DNA of 64,000 nt from Brachybacterium sp036311905 (GCF_036311905.1 NZ_JAZDCH010000024.1:13211-77210), one strand, 5' to 3'; shown: positions 16,329 through 25,257, counted from the stretch's first letter. Numbers and translations are program-made. The notes: generated from the sequence alone by a model not told the origin.

Positions 16329-16749
16329 CCTCGGCCGTCCGCGCGTCGGGGACGGGCAGCGGCCAGTGCTCCTCGTGCGTGAGCGGGACGGCGACGACCT
16401 GGACCTCGTCCTCGTAGACGATCCGACCCGGCTTCTCGGTCCGAAGCTCGACCCAGGGGATCTCGTAACGGTCCAGCAGCGCTACGTATCCGCTCGTCAT
16501 GTCCAGGAGCTCGCGGGCCTCCGCCCTGAACCAGGAGCGCGCGCCCGGGTTCGTCGTCGGGCTGTAGCAGTCCCGGATCTCGCTGCTCGGATCCGTGTAG
16601 GCGAGCTCGGCGCGCGCGTTCTGTTGGCGCAGCCATTCCTCGTCCGCAGCGGACAGCAGGCCCGCTCGGCGGAGGCCGTTGGTCATCGCGAAAACGCCGG
16701 GAAACCTGCCCCGCCCATTCGGGACCGCGCTCTGGAATCGATGGAACAC
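16297..16749 (-). CDS. Conserved hypothetical protein
   Basis: 150 aa, cytosolic, no signal or membrane segment. The pattern FPGVFAMTNGLRRAGLLS, ELAYTDPSS, NPGARSWF, ELLDMTSGYVALLDRYE and PGRIVYEDEVQVVAVPL is one I associate with an uncharacterised family common in Streptomyces and relatives. No catalytic motif is apparent. GTG start at 16749 is supported by TAGGCT ending six bases upstream (leaderless). The last 32 bases overlap the convergent transferase-like gene, and the Arg-rich C terminus may be an effect of that overlap. Confidence 0.75.
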   Translation of the reverse strand: MFHRFQSAVPNGRGRFPGVFAMTNGLRRAGLLSAADEEWLRQQNARAELAYTDPSSEIRDCYSPTTNPGARSWFRAEARELLDMTSGYVALLDRYEIPWVELRTEKPGRIVYEDEVQVVAVPLTHEEHWPLPVPDARTAEVSGADRARRR

Positions 16750-16755
16750 CTCTCC

Positions 16756-16761
16756 AGCCTA
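16756..16761 (-). promoter_or_regulatory. Leaderless -10 of the 16297-16749 gene
   Basis: TAGGCT on the minus strand ends six bases before the GTG at 16749. Confidence 0.45.
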
Positions 16762-16793
16762 CTCACGGGGGCATGATGGCGCATACGAACGAG

Positions 16794-16836
16794 CCGGGGC
16801 CCGAGCCTGCGCGCGATGCGGCGGCCCGGGCCCCGG
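16794..16836 (-). terminator. Terminator after guaA
   Basis: Perfect 10-base stem CCGGGGCCCG (16794-16803) with 16827-16836 and a 23-base loop, 36 bases past the guaA stop; on the minus strand it is followed by GCTCGTTCGT. Confidence 0.65.
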
Positions 16837-16871
16837 TTAGTCCTCGGAGTGCGCGGCTCAGACCGCCGCGC

Positions 16872-18473
16872 TCACTCCCACTCGATGGTCCCCGGGGGCT
16901 TCGAGGTGATGTCGAGGGTGACGCGGTTGATCTCGCGGACCTCGTTGGTGATGCGGGTCGAGATGCGCGAGAGCACCTCGTAGGGCACCTTGGCCCAGTC
17001 GGCGGTCATCGCGTCGTCGCTCGTGACCGGGCGCAGCACGACCGGGTGGCCGTAGGTGCGGCCGTCGCCCTGCACGCCCACGGAGCGGACGTCGGCCAGG
17101 AGCACGACGGGGCACTGCCAGATGCTGCGGTCCAGGCCGGCGGCGGTCAGCTCGGCGCGGGCGATCGCGTCGGCCGTGCGGAGGATGTCCAGGCGCTCCT
17201 TGGTGACCTCGCCGATGATGCGGATGCCGAGGCCGGGGCCCGGGAAGGGCTGGCGCCAGACGATCTCGTCGGGAAGGCCCAGCTCGGAGCCGACGGCGCG
17301 GACCTCGTCCTTGAACAGGGCGCGCAGCGGCTCGACGAGCTCGAAGGAGAGGTCCTCGGGCAGGCCGCCCACGTTGTGGTGGCTCTTGATGTTCGCCGCC
17401 CCCTCGCCGCCGCCGGACTCGACGACGTCGGGATAGAGGGTGCCCTGCACCAGGAATGCCTTGGCCTCGACATGCGCCGAGTCACCCTCCCCCTCCACGA
17501 CGCCCTGCTCACGGAGGATGTCCGCCTGGGCGCCCTCGAAGGAGCGGATGAACTCGCGGCCGATGATCTTGCGCTTCTCCTCGGGGTCGGTGACCCCGGC
17601 GAGCGCGGCGAGGAACTGCTCCTCGGCGTCGACCATGACGAGCCGTGCCCCGCCGGTGGACTCGCCGAAGGCCTTCTCGATCTGCGCGGACTCGTCCTGG
17701 CGCATGAGGCCGTGGTTCACGTACACGCAGGTGAGGCGGTCTCCGATGGCGCGCTGCACAAGCGCGGCGGCCACGGCGGAGTCGACGCCGCCGGAGAGGC
17801 CGCAGATCGCGGTGCCCTCGCCCACCTGGGCGCGGATCCGCTCGACCTGCTCCTCGATGACGTTGCCGGTGGTCCAGGTGGGCTCGATGCCCGCGCCGCG
17901 ATGCAGGAAGTTCTCGAGCACCTCCTGGCCGCGGTCGCTGTGGCCCACCTCGGGGTGCCACTGGACGCCGTAGAGGCGCCGCTCGGTGTCCTCGAAGGCG
18001 GCGACGGGCGCGCCCGCGGAGGTGGCGACCACGCGGAAGCCCGACGGTGCGGCGGTCACGGAGTCGCCGTGGCTCATCCACACGTTCTGGTCGAGGTCCT
18101 GGGCGCGCAGCAGCTGCGAGTTGGCGTCGATCTCCTCGAGCCGGGTCGCGCCGTACTCGCGCACGCCCGTCGGGGCGACGGTGCCGTCGAGGGCGGCGGC
18201 CATCGACTGGAAGCCGTAGCAGAGGCCGAGCACGGGCACGCCGGCCTCGAGCAGGGCCGGGTCGAGGCGCGGAGCGCCCTCCTCGTACACGGAGGAGGGG
18301 CCGCCGGAGAGGATGATCGCGCGGGGCTGTTTCGCGAGGACGTCCGCGACGCTCATGCTGTGCGGGACGACCTCGGAGTAGACGCGGGCCTCGCGCACGC
18401 GACGGGCGATGAGCTGGGCGTACTGGGCGCCGAAGTCGACGACGAGGACGGGGCGCTGGTCGGTGTCGGTCAC
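16872..18473 (-). CDS. guaA: GMP synthase (glutamine-hydrolysing)
   Basis: 533 aa; converts XMP to GMP with glutamine and ATP. Class I glutaminase N-terminal half: VVDFGAQYAQLIARRVREA, ILSGGPSSVY, nucleophile Cys85 in VLGLCYGFQ, and WHPEVGHS with the His-Glu pair. The ATP pyrophosphatase half starts with GLSGGVDSAVAA (about 226-237), and the dimerisation domain ends in KPPGTIEWE, the invariant GuaA C terminus. The GTG at 18473 is leaderless with TAGACT seven bases upstream. It follows a DUF3817 gene, as often in actinobacteria, and is closed by a hairpin. Confidence 0.98.
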   Translation of the reverse strand: MTDTDQRPVLVVDFGAQYAQLIARRVREARVYSEVVPHSMSVADVLAKQPRAIILSGGPSSVYEEGAPRLDPALLEAGVPVLGLCYGFQSMAAALDGTVAPTGVREYGATRLEEIDANSQLLRAQDLDQNVWMSHGDSVTAAPSGFRVVATSAGAPVAAFEDTERRLYGVQWHPEVGHSDRGQEVLENFLHRGAGIEPTWTTGNVIEEQVERIRAQVGEGTAICGLSGGVDSAVAAALVQRAIGDRLTCVYVNHGLMRQDESAQIEKAFGESTGGARLVMVDAEEQFLAALAGVTDPEEKRKIIGREFIRSFEGAQADILREQGVVEGEGDSAHVEAKAFLVQGTLYPDVVESGGGEGAANIKSHHNVGGLPEDLSFELVEPLRALFKDEVRAVGSELGLPDEIVWRQPFPGPGLGIRIIGEVTKERLDILRTADAIARAELTAAGLDRSIWQCPVVLLADVRSVGVQGDGRTYGHPVVLRPVTSDDAMTADWAKVPYEVLSRISTRITNEVREINRVTLDITSKPPGTIEWE

Positions 18474-18480
18474 CCGGATG

Positions 18481-18486
18481 AGTCTA
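18481..18486 (-). promoter_or_regulatory. Leaderless -10 of guaA
   Basis: TAGACT on the minus strand ends seven bases before the GTG at 18473, in the 18-base gap after the DUF3817 gene. Confidence 0.5.
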
Positions 18487-18491
18487 CGTGC

Positions 18492-18890
18492 TCAGGCGTC
18501 CTGGTCCTGCAGGGTGGGACGCCGGGCGAGATCGCGCTCGACGGCCTGGTGCGTCCAGCGCTCGCCGAAGAAGGAGAGCACCGGCACGACGCCGAAGAGC
18601 ATCAGCAGCAGCATGCGCGGCAGGCTCCAGCGCATCTTCATCCACAGGTCGAAGCCGAGGATCACGTAGATCATGTAGATCAGCCCGTGGATCGGGGACC
18701 AGATCGAGGAGATGTGCTCCCAGGTCGGGGAGGTCGAGGTGAACCAGGCGTCGCCGCCGAAGACCAGGTAGCGCATGGTCATGATGCCCACGAGCACCAG
18801 CAGCGCGATGCCCTCCACGATCGAGGCCACGCGGAAGCGGGCGAAGGAGGTGCGGGCGGCGGTGGCGTCGAGGGGGCGGGGGGTGGGCAC
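18492..18890 (-). CDS. DUF3817 membrane protein
   Basis: 132 aa with three or four hydrophobic segments: about 22-42 (VASIVEGIALLVLVGIMTM), 66-86 (GLIYMIYVILGFDLWMK) and 92-110. The arrangement RFRVASIVEGIALL, PIHGLIYMIYV and VLSFFGERW marks DUF3817, an integral membrane family of unknown function that is commonly next to guaA. GTG start; the preceding SURF1 stop is only three bases away, so the two are one transcript. The soluble tail is basic and Gln/Asp-ended. Function cannot be assigned. Confidence 0.88.
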   Translation of the reverse strand: MPTPRPLDATAARTSFARFRVASIVEGIALLVLVGIMTMRYLVFGGDAWFTSTSPTWEHISSIWSPIHGLIYMIYVILGFDLWMKMRWSLPRMLLLMLFGVVPVLSFFGERWTHQAVERDLARRPTLQDQDA

Positions 18891-18893
18891 GGG

Positions 18894-19709
18894 TCACACG
18901 TCCTTGGTCGGGGTCTGGATCGGGGCGGGGGTCGTGGCCGCGAGCCGCTCCTCGAGCGCCTCCCGCTGCGCGGCGAGCTCGTCGAGGTACGCCTGGCGCA
19001 CGGAGCGCCACCACAGGTAGAGGAAGAAGGCGCCGAAGAGCACCCACTGCGCGGAGTAGCCGATGTTCTGCCAGTCCAGTCCGCGGGTGAAGGCGGAGCC
19101 GCCCTCGGGCATCGGGCGGAGGCCCTCGGCGGTGTCGGTCTGGGCGACGTACCCGGCGTACATCGGGGCACCCCACTCGTTGACCAGCAGCGGAGTGGCG
19201 ATCTCGGCGGCGACGCCGTCCGTCACTCCGCCGGTCGCGGACTCGCTCGCCTCGAGCCGCCCGGTCACCTCGACCTCCCCTGCGGGGGCGGCGGGCGCGA
19301 GCGCGGGGTCGATCTCCCCGTCGGCCCCAGTGACCTCGGCGGCCGGCACCCAACCGCGCGCGACGGGGAGCCGCGCCGTCGTGCCGTCGGCCGTGACGAC
19401 CTCGAGGGCGGACACGACGATCACGGCCTCGGTGTCGTCGATCAGCCGGCCAGGCACGAGCACCTGCTCGCCGGGGAGGAACTCGCCGCGGGCGGTGACG
19501 ATGTCGCCGACGATCTGGTTGGTCACCGCATCGCCCACCGCGAGGACCTGCTGGATCTCGCCGAGCTGCTGGGGGCCGTCCACCCGATCGGAGAGCGCGC
19601 GATGCGCCCGGTCCCACTGCCAGGTGGCGAGCAGCCCGCACACCACGGTCGCCGCGACCATCAGGGCGAGCAGCCCGAGGAAGCGGGGACGGAGGGCGGT
19701 GAGGAGCAT
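18894..19709 (-). CDS. SURF1-family protein
   Basis: 271 aa. SURF1 proteins assist cytochrome c oxidase assembly. The classic layout is present: an N-terminal helix (about 10-30, LLALMVAATVVCGLLATWQW), a large periplasmic region with QVLVPGRLIDD and VARGWVPAAE, the conserved QNIGYSAQWVLFGAFFLYLWW where the second helix begins (about 222-242), and a basic cytoplasmic tail. Ala/Gly-rich insertions in the middle make it slightly long. Start supported by TACGAT six bases upstream. No oxidase genes are in the window, so the role is from family only. Confidence 0.9.
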   Translation of the reverse strand: MLLTALRPRFLGLLALMVAATVVCGLLATWQWDRAHRALSDRVDGPQQLGEIQQVLAVGDAVTNQIVGDIVTARGEFLPGEQVLVPGRLIDDTEAVIVVSALEVVTADGTTARLPVARGWVPAAEVTGADGEIDPALAPAAPAGEVEVTGRLEASESATGGVTDGVAAEIATPLLVNEWGAPMYAGYVAQTDTAEGLRPMPEGGSAFTRGLDWQNIGYSAQWVLFGAFFLYLWWRSVRQAYLDELAAQREALEERLAATTPAPIQTPTKDV

Positions 19710-19715
19710 GCGCCC

Positions 19716-19721
19716 ATCGTA
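19716..19721 (-). promoter_or_regulatory. Leaderless -10 of the SURF1 gene
   Basis: TACGAT on the minus strand ends six bases before the ATG at 19709. Confidence 0.5.
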
Positions 19722-19838
19722 GGAGCGCGCCCTGTGAGGCGCGGCGACCGGGGTGCGGGTCCTCACACCTGCCACGACAGATCCGGGGGGACGCCGCTCG
19801 GGGGGACCTCGGGCCTCCCCCTCCCGCTCCCGCCGCCG

Positions 19839-19844
19839 TAGGCT
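19839..19844 (+). promoter_or_regulatory. Leaderless -10 of pta-ackA
   Basis: TAGGCT ends seven bases before the pta GTG at 19852. The GGAGGG between them would be at the transcript's first bases, so it is unlikely to serve as a ribosome binding site. Confidence 0.45.
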
Positions 19845-19851
19845 GGAGGGC

Positions 19852-21963
19852 GTGTCGCAGAGTGTCTACATCGCCAGCCCTGAGGGGATGACCGGCAAGT
19901 CGATGGTGGCGTTCGGCCTCCTCGAAGCCCTCGCCTCCCGTTCCGATAGCGTCGGGGTGTTCCGCCCCGTGGTCAAGGCCGACGAGGCCCGCGACTACGC
20001 GATCGACCTCCTGACCGCGCACCCGGCGGTCACCCAGTCCTACGAGGACGCCGTCGGGGTGGACCACCAGTTGGTGCTGTCCGACCCGGAGGCCGCCCAC
20101 GAGCAGATCCTGCGCCGCCACCGCGACCTCGCCGAGCGGTACTCGCTGCTGGTGGTCCTCGGCTCGGACTACGACGATCTCGCCAACCCCACCGAGCTGT
20201 CCTTCAACGCGGAGGTCGCCGCGAACATCGGCGCCCCGGTGGTGGTGGTGCTCTCCGGGATGGAGCGCAGCCCCGATCAGCTGGCGGCCCTCGCGGTCGT
20301 CTCCATCGGGGAGTTCACCTCGCACCATGCGAGCCCGATCGCGGTGGTCGTGAACCGCTCCGACCCCGCCTCGCTCGAGGCGATCCAGCGTGCCGTGGCC
20401 GACCGGGTCGAGGTGCCGCTGGTCGCCGCGATCCCCGAGAACCCCGTGGTGATGGCCCCGACGGTGCAGGCCATCAAGGACTCGGTCGACGGCACCCTGC
20501 TGCAGGGCAGCGAGGAGTGGCTGGGTCGCGTCTCGACGGGCACCGTGATCGCCGCGATGAGTCTGCCGAACGTGCTCAGTCGGCTCACCGAGAACTGCAC
20601 CGTGGTCGCCCCCGGGGACCGCTACGACCTCCTGCCGGGCCTGGTCATGGCGCAGCAGTCGGGCACCTTCCCCTCGCTCGCCGCGATCGTGCTGACCGGC
20701 GGCTACGACGTGCCGGACGAGGTCAACCGCCTGATCGCCGGCGTGCAGCAGGATCTGCCGATCGTCGCGACCGAACTGGACACCTTCGACACGGCACTGC
20801 GGGTCTCCCGCACACGCGGCCGCCTCTCGGCGGGCAGCCCGCAGAAGGTCGACGCGGCCCGCCGCGCCGTCGGCGAGCACCTGCGCGCCGCCGAGCTGCT
20901 GGGCGTGCTCGACGTCGCCCGCAGCGAGGTGGTCACACCGATGATGTTCGAGTTCGAGCTGCTGGCCCGCGCCCGCGGGGAGAAGAAGACCATCGTGCTG
21001 CCCGAGGGCGACGAGCCGCGCATCCTCGCCGCGGCCGAGGCGATCCTCGCACGCGGTGTCGCCGCGCTCATCCTCCTCGGCGACGAGACGGCGATCCGCG
21101 CGAAGGCCGCTCAGCTCGGCCACGACGTCTCCGAGGCGCGGATCGTCTCGCCGCAGGATTCCGAGCTGCTCGAGAAGTACGCCGCCGAGTACACGCGGCT
21201 GCGCGCCCACAAGGGCATGACCCTCGAGAAGGCGCGGGACATCGTCCAGGACGTCTCCTACTTCGGCACGATGATGGTGCAGATGGGCGAGGCCGACGGC
21301 ATGGTCTCCGGCGCCGTGCACTCGACGGCGCACACCATCCGTCCCAGCTTCGAGATCATCAAGACGAAGCCGGGCGCGAAGATCGTCTCCTCGGTGTTCC
21401 TCATGGCCCTCGAGGACCGCGTGCTGGTCTACGGCGACTGCGCCGTGAACCCGGATCCGACGGCCGAGCAGCTCGCCGACATCGCCGCGCAGTCCGCCGC
21501 CACCGCCGCGCAGTTCGGCATCGAGCCGCGCGTGGCGATGCTGTCCTACTCGACCGGCACCTCGGGCACGGGCGCCGACGTCGACAAGGTGCGCGAGGCA
21601 ACCTCGCTGGTGCGCGCCGCGGATCCCTCGCTCGACGTGGAGGGCCCGATCCAGTACGACGCCGCGGTGGACGTCTCGGTCGCCAAGACCAAGCTTCCCG
21701 ACTCCTCGGTGGCCGGGCGGGCGACGGTGTTCGTCTTTCCCGACCTCAACACCGGCAATAACACCTACAAGGCAGTACAGCGCTCCGCCGGCGCGATCGC
21801 GATCGGCCCTGTGCTGCAGGGCCTGAACAAGCCCGTCAACGACCTCTCCCGCGGCGCCCTGGTCGACGACATCATCAACACCGTGGTGATCACCGCGATC
21901 CAGGCCCAGGCGGCCGACGCGGAGTCCGCGGCCACCCCCACCGAGCAGAAGGACCACGCATGA
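19852..21963 (+). CDS. pta: Phosphate acetyltransferase, long form
   Basis: 703 aa, the long type with a BioD-like P-loop domain (SPEGMTGKSMVAFGL, residues 8-22), a central DRTGG-type regulatory domain (about 220-340) and the catalytic PTA domain from about 375 (KTIVLPEGDEPRILAA), including SYSTGTSGTG and FPDLNTGNNTYKAVQRSAG. It exchanges acetyl between CoA and phosphate. GTG at 19852 fits the family start SVYIASPEGM. The stop overlaps the ackA start (ATGA), so the pair produces ATP and acetate from acetyl-CoA during overflow, or runs backward for acetate use. Confidence 0.97.
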   Translation: MSQSVYIASPEGMTGKSMVAFGLLEALASRSDSVGVFRPVVKADEARDYAIDLLTAHPAVTQSYEDAVGVDHQLVLSDPEAAHEQILRRHRDLAERYSLLVVLGSDYDDLANPTELSFNAEVAANIGAPVVVVLSGMERSPDQLAALAVVSIGEFTSHHASPIAVVVNRSDPASLEAIQRAVADRVEVPLVAAIPENPVVMAPTVQAIKDSVDGTLLQGSEEWLGRVSTGTVIAAMSLPNVLSRLTENCTVVAPGDRYDLLPGLVMAQQSGTFPSLAAIVLTGGYDVPDEVNRLIAGVQQDLPIVATELDTFDTALRVSRTRGRLSAGSPQKVDAARRAVGEHLRAAELLGVLDVARSEVVTPMMFEFELLARARGEKKTIVLPEGDEPRILAAAEAILARGVAALILLGDETAIRAKAAQLGHDVSEARIVSPQDSELLEKYAAEYTRLRAHKGMTLEKARDIVQDVSYFGTMMVQMGEADGMVSGAVHSTAHTIRPSFEIIKTKPGAKIVSSVFLMALEDRVLVYGDCAVNPDPTAEQLADIAAQSAATAAQFGIEPRVAMLSYSTGTSGTGADVDKVREATSLVRAADPSLDVEGPIQYDAAVDVSVAKTKLPDSSVAGRATVFVFPDLNTGNNTYKAVQRSAGAIAIGPVLQGLNKPVNDLSRGALVDDIINTVVITAIQAQAADAESAATPTEQKDHA

Positions 21964-23225
21964 GCGTCACCCCGTCGACCAGCACCTCCTCCGACAGCGC
22001 GGAGGGTGCCCCCCGCATCCCTGACGCTGCGACCGTCCTGGTGCTGAACTCGGGCTCCTCCTCGCTGAAGTTCCAGCTGCTGGATCCCGCCCGTGAGGAG
22101 GTCTTCGCCTCCGGCATCGTCGAGCGGATCGGCCAGGACCACGGCAGCGCCCGGCTCGAGACCGCTTCGGTCACCCAGCCGTACCAGGGCGAGGTGCCCG
22201 ATCACGTGGTCGCCATGCAAGTGGTCATGCAGCTGTTCGAAGGGGCCGGGCTCTCCCTCGAGGAGGCGAACGTGGTCGCCGTCGGGCACCGGGTCGTCCA
22301 GGGCGGCGCGCGCTTCTCCTCCCCCACCCTCATCGATTCCTGGGTGCGGGACCAGATCGCGGATCTCGGCTCGCTCGCCCCGCTGCACAACCCGGCCGCC
22401 GTCGACGGGATCGACGCCGCTCGCCGGCTGTTCCCAGGAATCCCGCACGTGGCGGTCTTCGACACCGCCTTCTTCACCTCCCTGCCGGAGGCGGCGCGCA
22501 CCTACGCGCTGAACAAGCAGGTCGCCGACGAGTACCGGATCCGCCGCTACGGCGCCCACGGCACGAGCCACCGCTACGTCTCCGAGCAGGTCACCGCCCA
22601 CTTCGCAGCCCAGGGGAAGGGCGGCTCCGACTTGCGCCAGATCGTGCTGCACCTCGGCAACGGCGCCTCCGCCTCGGCGGTGCGCGGCGGGGAGCCGGTG
22701 GACACCTCGATGGGCCTCACCCCGCTCGAGGGCCTGGTCATGGGCACCCGCACCGGGGACATCGACCCGTCGGTGTACGCCCATCTCTCCCGCAGCGCGG
22801 GCATGGACATCGACGAGATCGACACCCTGCTCAACAAGCAGTCCGGCATGCAGGGCCTGTGCGGGATGAGCGACTTCCGCGACATCACCGCCGCGATCCG
22901 CGACGGGAACCAGGAGGCGGAGCTCGCCATGCAGGTGTACGTGCACCGCCTGCGCAAGTACGTCGGCTCCTATGCCTTCGCGCTCGGCGGGCTCGACGCG
23001 ATCACCTTCACGGCCGGGATCGGCGAGAACGTGCCGGAGGTGCGCGAGCGGGTGCTGGCGGACCTCGAGGGCTTCGGGATCCGGCTCGATGCGGCCCGCA
23101 ACGCCGAGCGGGCGAAGGGTGTGCGGGTCATCTCGGCCGACGACTCCGCGGTGACCGTGCTCATCGTCCCCACCGACGAGGAGCTCGCGATCGCGCAGCA
23201 GGCCCTCGCGGTCGCCCGCGGCTGA
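21960..23225 (+). CDS. ackA: Acetate kinase
   Basis: 421 aa, ASKHA fold; makes ATP and acetate from acetyl phosphate. Seen: VLVLNSGSSSLKFQL with Asn30, GHRVVQGG with the active-site histidine, HNPAAVDGI, YGAHGTSHRYVS (about 197-208), HLGNGASASAVRGG and the adenosine-binding FTAGIGENVPEVRE. An extra 24-residue Ser/Thr-rich N-terminal leader precedes the usual start; the ATG at 21960 is coupled to pta by a four-base overlap. The RibD-like gene follows 19 bases downstream and may ride on the same transcript. Confidence 0.98.
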   Translation: MSVTPSTSTSSDSAEGAPRIPDAATVLVLNSGSSSLKFQLLDPAREEVFASGIVERIGQDHGSARLETASVTQPYQGEVPDHVVAMQVVMQLFEGAGLSLEEANVVAVGHRVVQGGARFSSPTLIDSWVRDQIADLGSLAPLHNPAAVDGIDAARRLFPGIPHVAVFDTAFFTSLPEAARTYALNKQVADEYRIRRYGAHGTSHRYVSEQVTAHFAAQGKGGSDLRQIVLHLGNGASASAVRGGEPVDTSMGLTPLEGLVMGTRTGDIDPSVYAHLSRSAGMDIDEIDTLLNKQSGMQGLCGMSDFRDITAAIRDGNQEAELAMQVYVHRLRKYVGSYAFALGGLDAITFTAGIGENVPEVRERVLADLEGFGIRLDAARNAERAKGVRVISADDSAVTVLIVPTDEELAIAQQALAVARG

Positions 23226-23244
23226 GGGTCGAGGCGAGAGCCCC

Positions 23245-24057
23245 ATGGCCCGGATCGACGCGCTGTGGCCGGAGGCCGCCGAGGACCTCCGCGAGGAGCA
23301 GATCCTCGCGGCCTACGCGCCGCCGCAGGTCCCCTGGCTGCGGATGAACTTCGTCGAGAGCCTCGACGGGGCCGTGACCCGGGAGGGGCTCTCCGGCGGA
23401 CTCGGCGGCGCCGCGGACCGCCTGGTCTTCGACCTGATGCGGTGGTGGGCCGACGTGGTCCTGGTCGGGGCGGGCACGGCGCGCACGGAGGGCTACGGGT
23501 CGATGCGCCTGCCCGACGACGCCGCGTCCTGGCGCCTCGCGCACGGCCTCGCGGAGCAGCCCGTCCTCGCCCTCGTCTCGGGTCGGCTCGACCTCGACCC
23601 GGCTTCGCCGCTCTTCGTCGGCGCCCCGGTCCGCCCGCTCGTGCTCACCGTCGGGGAGGCGCCCCGCCGGGCGAGGGAGCGTCTCGCGGAGGTGGCCGAC
23701 GTGGTCGACGCCGGGACCTCCGTGGTCGATCCGGCCAGGGCCCGCGCCGTGCTGGCCGATCGCGGCCTCGGGCGGATCCACGCCGAGGGCGGGCCGACCC
23801 TCTTCGGCACCTTCCTCGCCGCGGGCGCGGTCGACGAGCTGTGCCTCACCCTCGCCCCGACGCTCGAGGCCGGGGGCGTGGGCCTGATCGCCCGTTCCCC
23901 GGAGTCCGCGCCGACCGCGATGCGGCTCGCCGGGATCCTCCGCGGCGACGACGAGCTGCTGCTGCGCTACACGGCCCGACCCGCGGATCAGGAGTCCCCG
24001 CGCGCCTCGGCGTCCGGGGACCCGTCCTCCTCCAGGACCGAGGCCCCGCTCTCGTAG
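23245..24057 (+). CDS. RibD C-terminal-domain (pyrimidine) reductase
   Basis: 270 aa, lacking the deaminase half of RibD. The reductase signature is clear: MNFVESLDGAVT (about 35-46), DVVLVGAGTARTEGYGSMRLP (NADPH region), and RIHAEGGPTLFGTFLAAGAVDELCLTLAP. The stand-alone form is common in actinobacteria, but whether it acts on the riboflavin intermediate or another pyrimidine is uncertain; no other rib gene is near. The final 30 residues are Ser/Glu-rich and lie over the 3' end of the convergent next gene (70 bases), so a spurious C-terminal extension is possible. Confidence 0.87.
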   Translation: MARIDALWPEAAEDLREEQILAAYAPPQVPWLRMNFVESLDGAVTREGLSGGLGGAADRLVFDLMRWWADVVLVGAGTARTEGYGSMRLPDDAASWRLAHGLAEQPVLALVSGRLDLDPASPLFVGAPVRPLVLTVGEAPRRARERLAEVADVVDAGTSVVDPARARAVLADRGLGRIHAEGGPTLFGTFLAAGAVDELCLTLAPTLEAGGVGLIARSPESAPTAMRLAGILRGDDELLLRYTARPADQESPRASASGDPSSSRTEAPLS

Positions 24058-24518
24058 ACCGAGGTGGGCTGGTAGAAGCTGTAGGACGCCGCGGAGGAGG
24101 TGTACACCGAGCCGACGCCGTGCTCGGACGCCACCGGCTCGGTGCGGGGAGCGCCTGGCTCCTCCGTCGGCGCGGCAACACCCCCGGCGGCGCCCGTCGG
24201 AGCGCCCGCGGGATCCTCCCTCGCCGTCGCGGAACGTGCCGCAGCGGCGGTGAGCACCGAGGCCACGGCGGCGAGAGCCGCGGCACGGGCCGCGTCCTCC
24301 CGGGACGAGCGACCGCGCGGATCCGTGATCCTGTCCGCCGTCATCCCGGTCGCGGTCGACGCGCTCCGCCGGGTGCGCAGGACGGTCCCGGTCCGGGGGG
24401 TCGTCCCGCGGGTCCGCGGCTGATCGCTCCCGGCGCCGCCGTTCCCCGCGTTCGTGAGCTTGATCGTGACGGCGACGACCCCGAACATCACCAGCACGAA
24501 CACGAGGATTGCCTCCAT
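23988..24518 (-). CDS. Single-pass membrane protein with Ala-rich tail, unknown
   Basis: 176 aa. One N-terminal membrane helix (MEAILVFVLVMFGVVAVTI), then a Gly/Thr/Arg linker, an Ala-rich helix (DAARAAALAAVASVLTAAAA, about 73-92) and a Pro/Glu/Ser-rich C terminus ending in a Tyr-containing stretch (SYSFYQPTSVYE). The ATG at 24518 has GGGGGAG seven bases upstream. No family recognised. The last 70 bases overlap the end of the convergent reductase. Gene reality is supported by the ribosome binding site and the membrane helix at exactly the first codon. Confidence 0.6.
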   Translation of the reverse strand: MEAILVFVLVMFGVVAVTIKLTNAGNGGAGSDQPRTRGTTPRTGTVLRTRRSASTATGMTADRITDPRGRSSREDAARAAALAAVASVLTAAAARSATAREDPAGAPTGAAGGVAAPTEEPGAPRTEPVASEHGVGSVYTSSAASYSFYQPTSVYESGASVLEEDGSPDAEARGDS

Positions 24519-24645
24519 CGCCGCTCCCCCTGTCTCCTGCCGGATGTCTCCTGCCGATCCGGCACCGTCCCACCGCGGAACGGACTCAGTATGCCAGGCG
24601 CCGGCTCCGCACGACAACGCGTCGCCAGCCCGCTGGACAGCCGGA

Positions 24646-24651
24646 TATCCT
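24646..24651 (+). promoter_or_regulatory. Possible -10 for the 24684 gene
   Basis: TATCCT, 32 bases before the ATG at 24684; GAGGGGAA (24672-24679) then serves as ribosome binding site. Confidence 0.35.
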
Positions 24652-24683
24652 GTGCTCCGCGTCCGCACGACCGAGGGGAATCG

Positions 24684-25253
24684 ATGTCCTATCCGCCCGT
24701 TTACGGCCTGACTCCTGACTACTCCCAGCTCCCGCCACGTCGACGCCGAGGGGTGAAGCGCACGGTGTTCGGCGCGCTCGGGCTGGTGGCCAATGCCGTC
24801 GGACTGGTCGTGATGCCGATCGTCGCGGCGGTCCTCAGCGGCGTGGTGCTCTACTCCGCCAATACCGAGATGACTCCGCTGGATCCTGCCGGGGACACCT
24901 TCGAGGCCTCGACCTGGTCGATGTACTCCATCGCCGTGCCGCAGGAGGACCTCGACACGACGACCTGCGAGATCAAGGGCGAGGACATCTCGGTCGAGCG
25001 CGCCGAGCCGTCGGACACGTCGTTGGGATCGGTCGACGGCGTGCCCTACTACGACCTCTACACGGTGACCGTCTTCGGCGACCAGGAGGTCAGCGTGACC
25101 TGCACCGGCGGCGAGGCCGTCGCGCTGTGGGGTGCGGGCATGGGCGGATTCCTCCTCACCGTCGGCGTCGGCTTCCTGCTCCCGGTGGTGCTGGGGTTCG
25201 TCGCGCTGGTGATGACGATCTGGGGGATCGTCGCCCTGGTCCGCTCCGCCTGA
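24684..25253 (+). CDS. Two-helix membrane protein, unknown
   Basis: 189 aa. A Tyr/Pro-rich head (YPPVYGLTPDYSQLPPRRRR) and basic stop precede helix 1 (about 27-56), a 90-residue extracytoplasmic domain with two cysteines (TTCEIKGED and VTCTGG) that could form a disulfide, and a long C-terminal hydrophobic hairpin (about 148-187). The topology would put both termini in the cytoplasm. Similar small proteins with proline-rich heads are common in actinobacteria, but I recognise no named family. A terminator follows directly. Confidence 0.7.
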   Translation: MSYPPVYGLTPDYSQLPPRRRRGVKRTVFGALGLVANAVGLVVMPIVAAVLSGVVLYSANTEMTPLDPAGDTFEASTWSMYSIAVPQEDLDTTTCEIKGEDISVERAEPSDTSLGSVDGVPYYDLYTVTVFGDQEVSVTCTGGEAVALWGAGMGGFLLTVGVGFLLPVVLGFVALVMTIWGIVALVRSA

Positions 25254-25257
25254 GCAG

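Noticed and set aside
16773..19841. Thousand-codon plus frame over guaA and SURF1
   Set aside because: His/Asp/Gly-rich shadow; guaA motifs are on the minus strand.
18484..21957. Thousand-codon frame antisense to SURF1, pta and DUF3817
   Set aside because: Composition and antisense position mark it as a shadow; pta has clear motifs on the plus strand.
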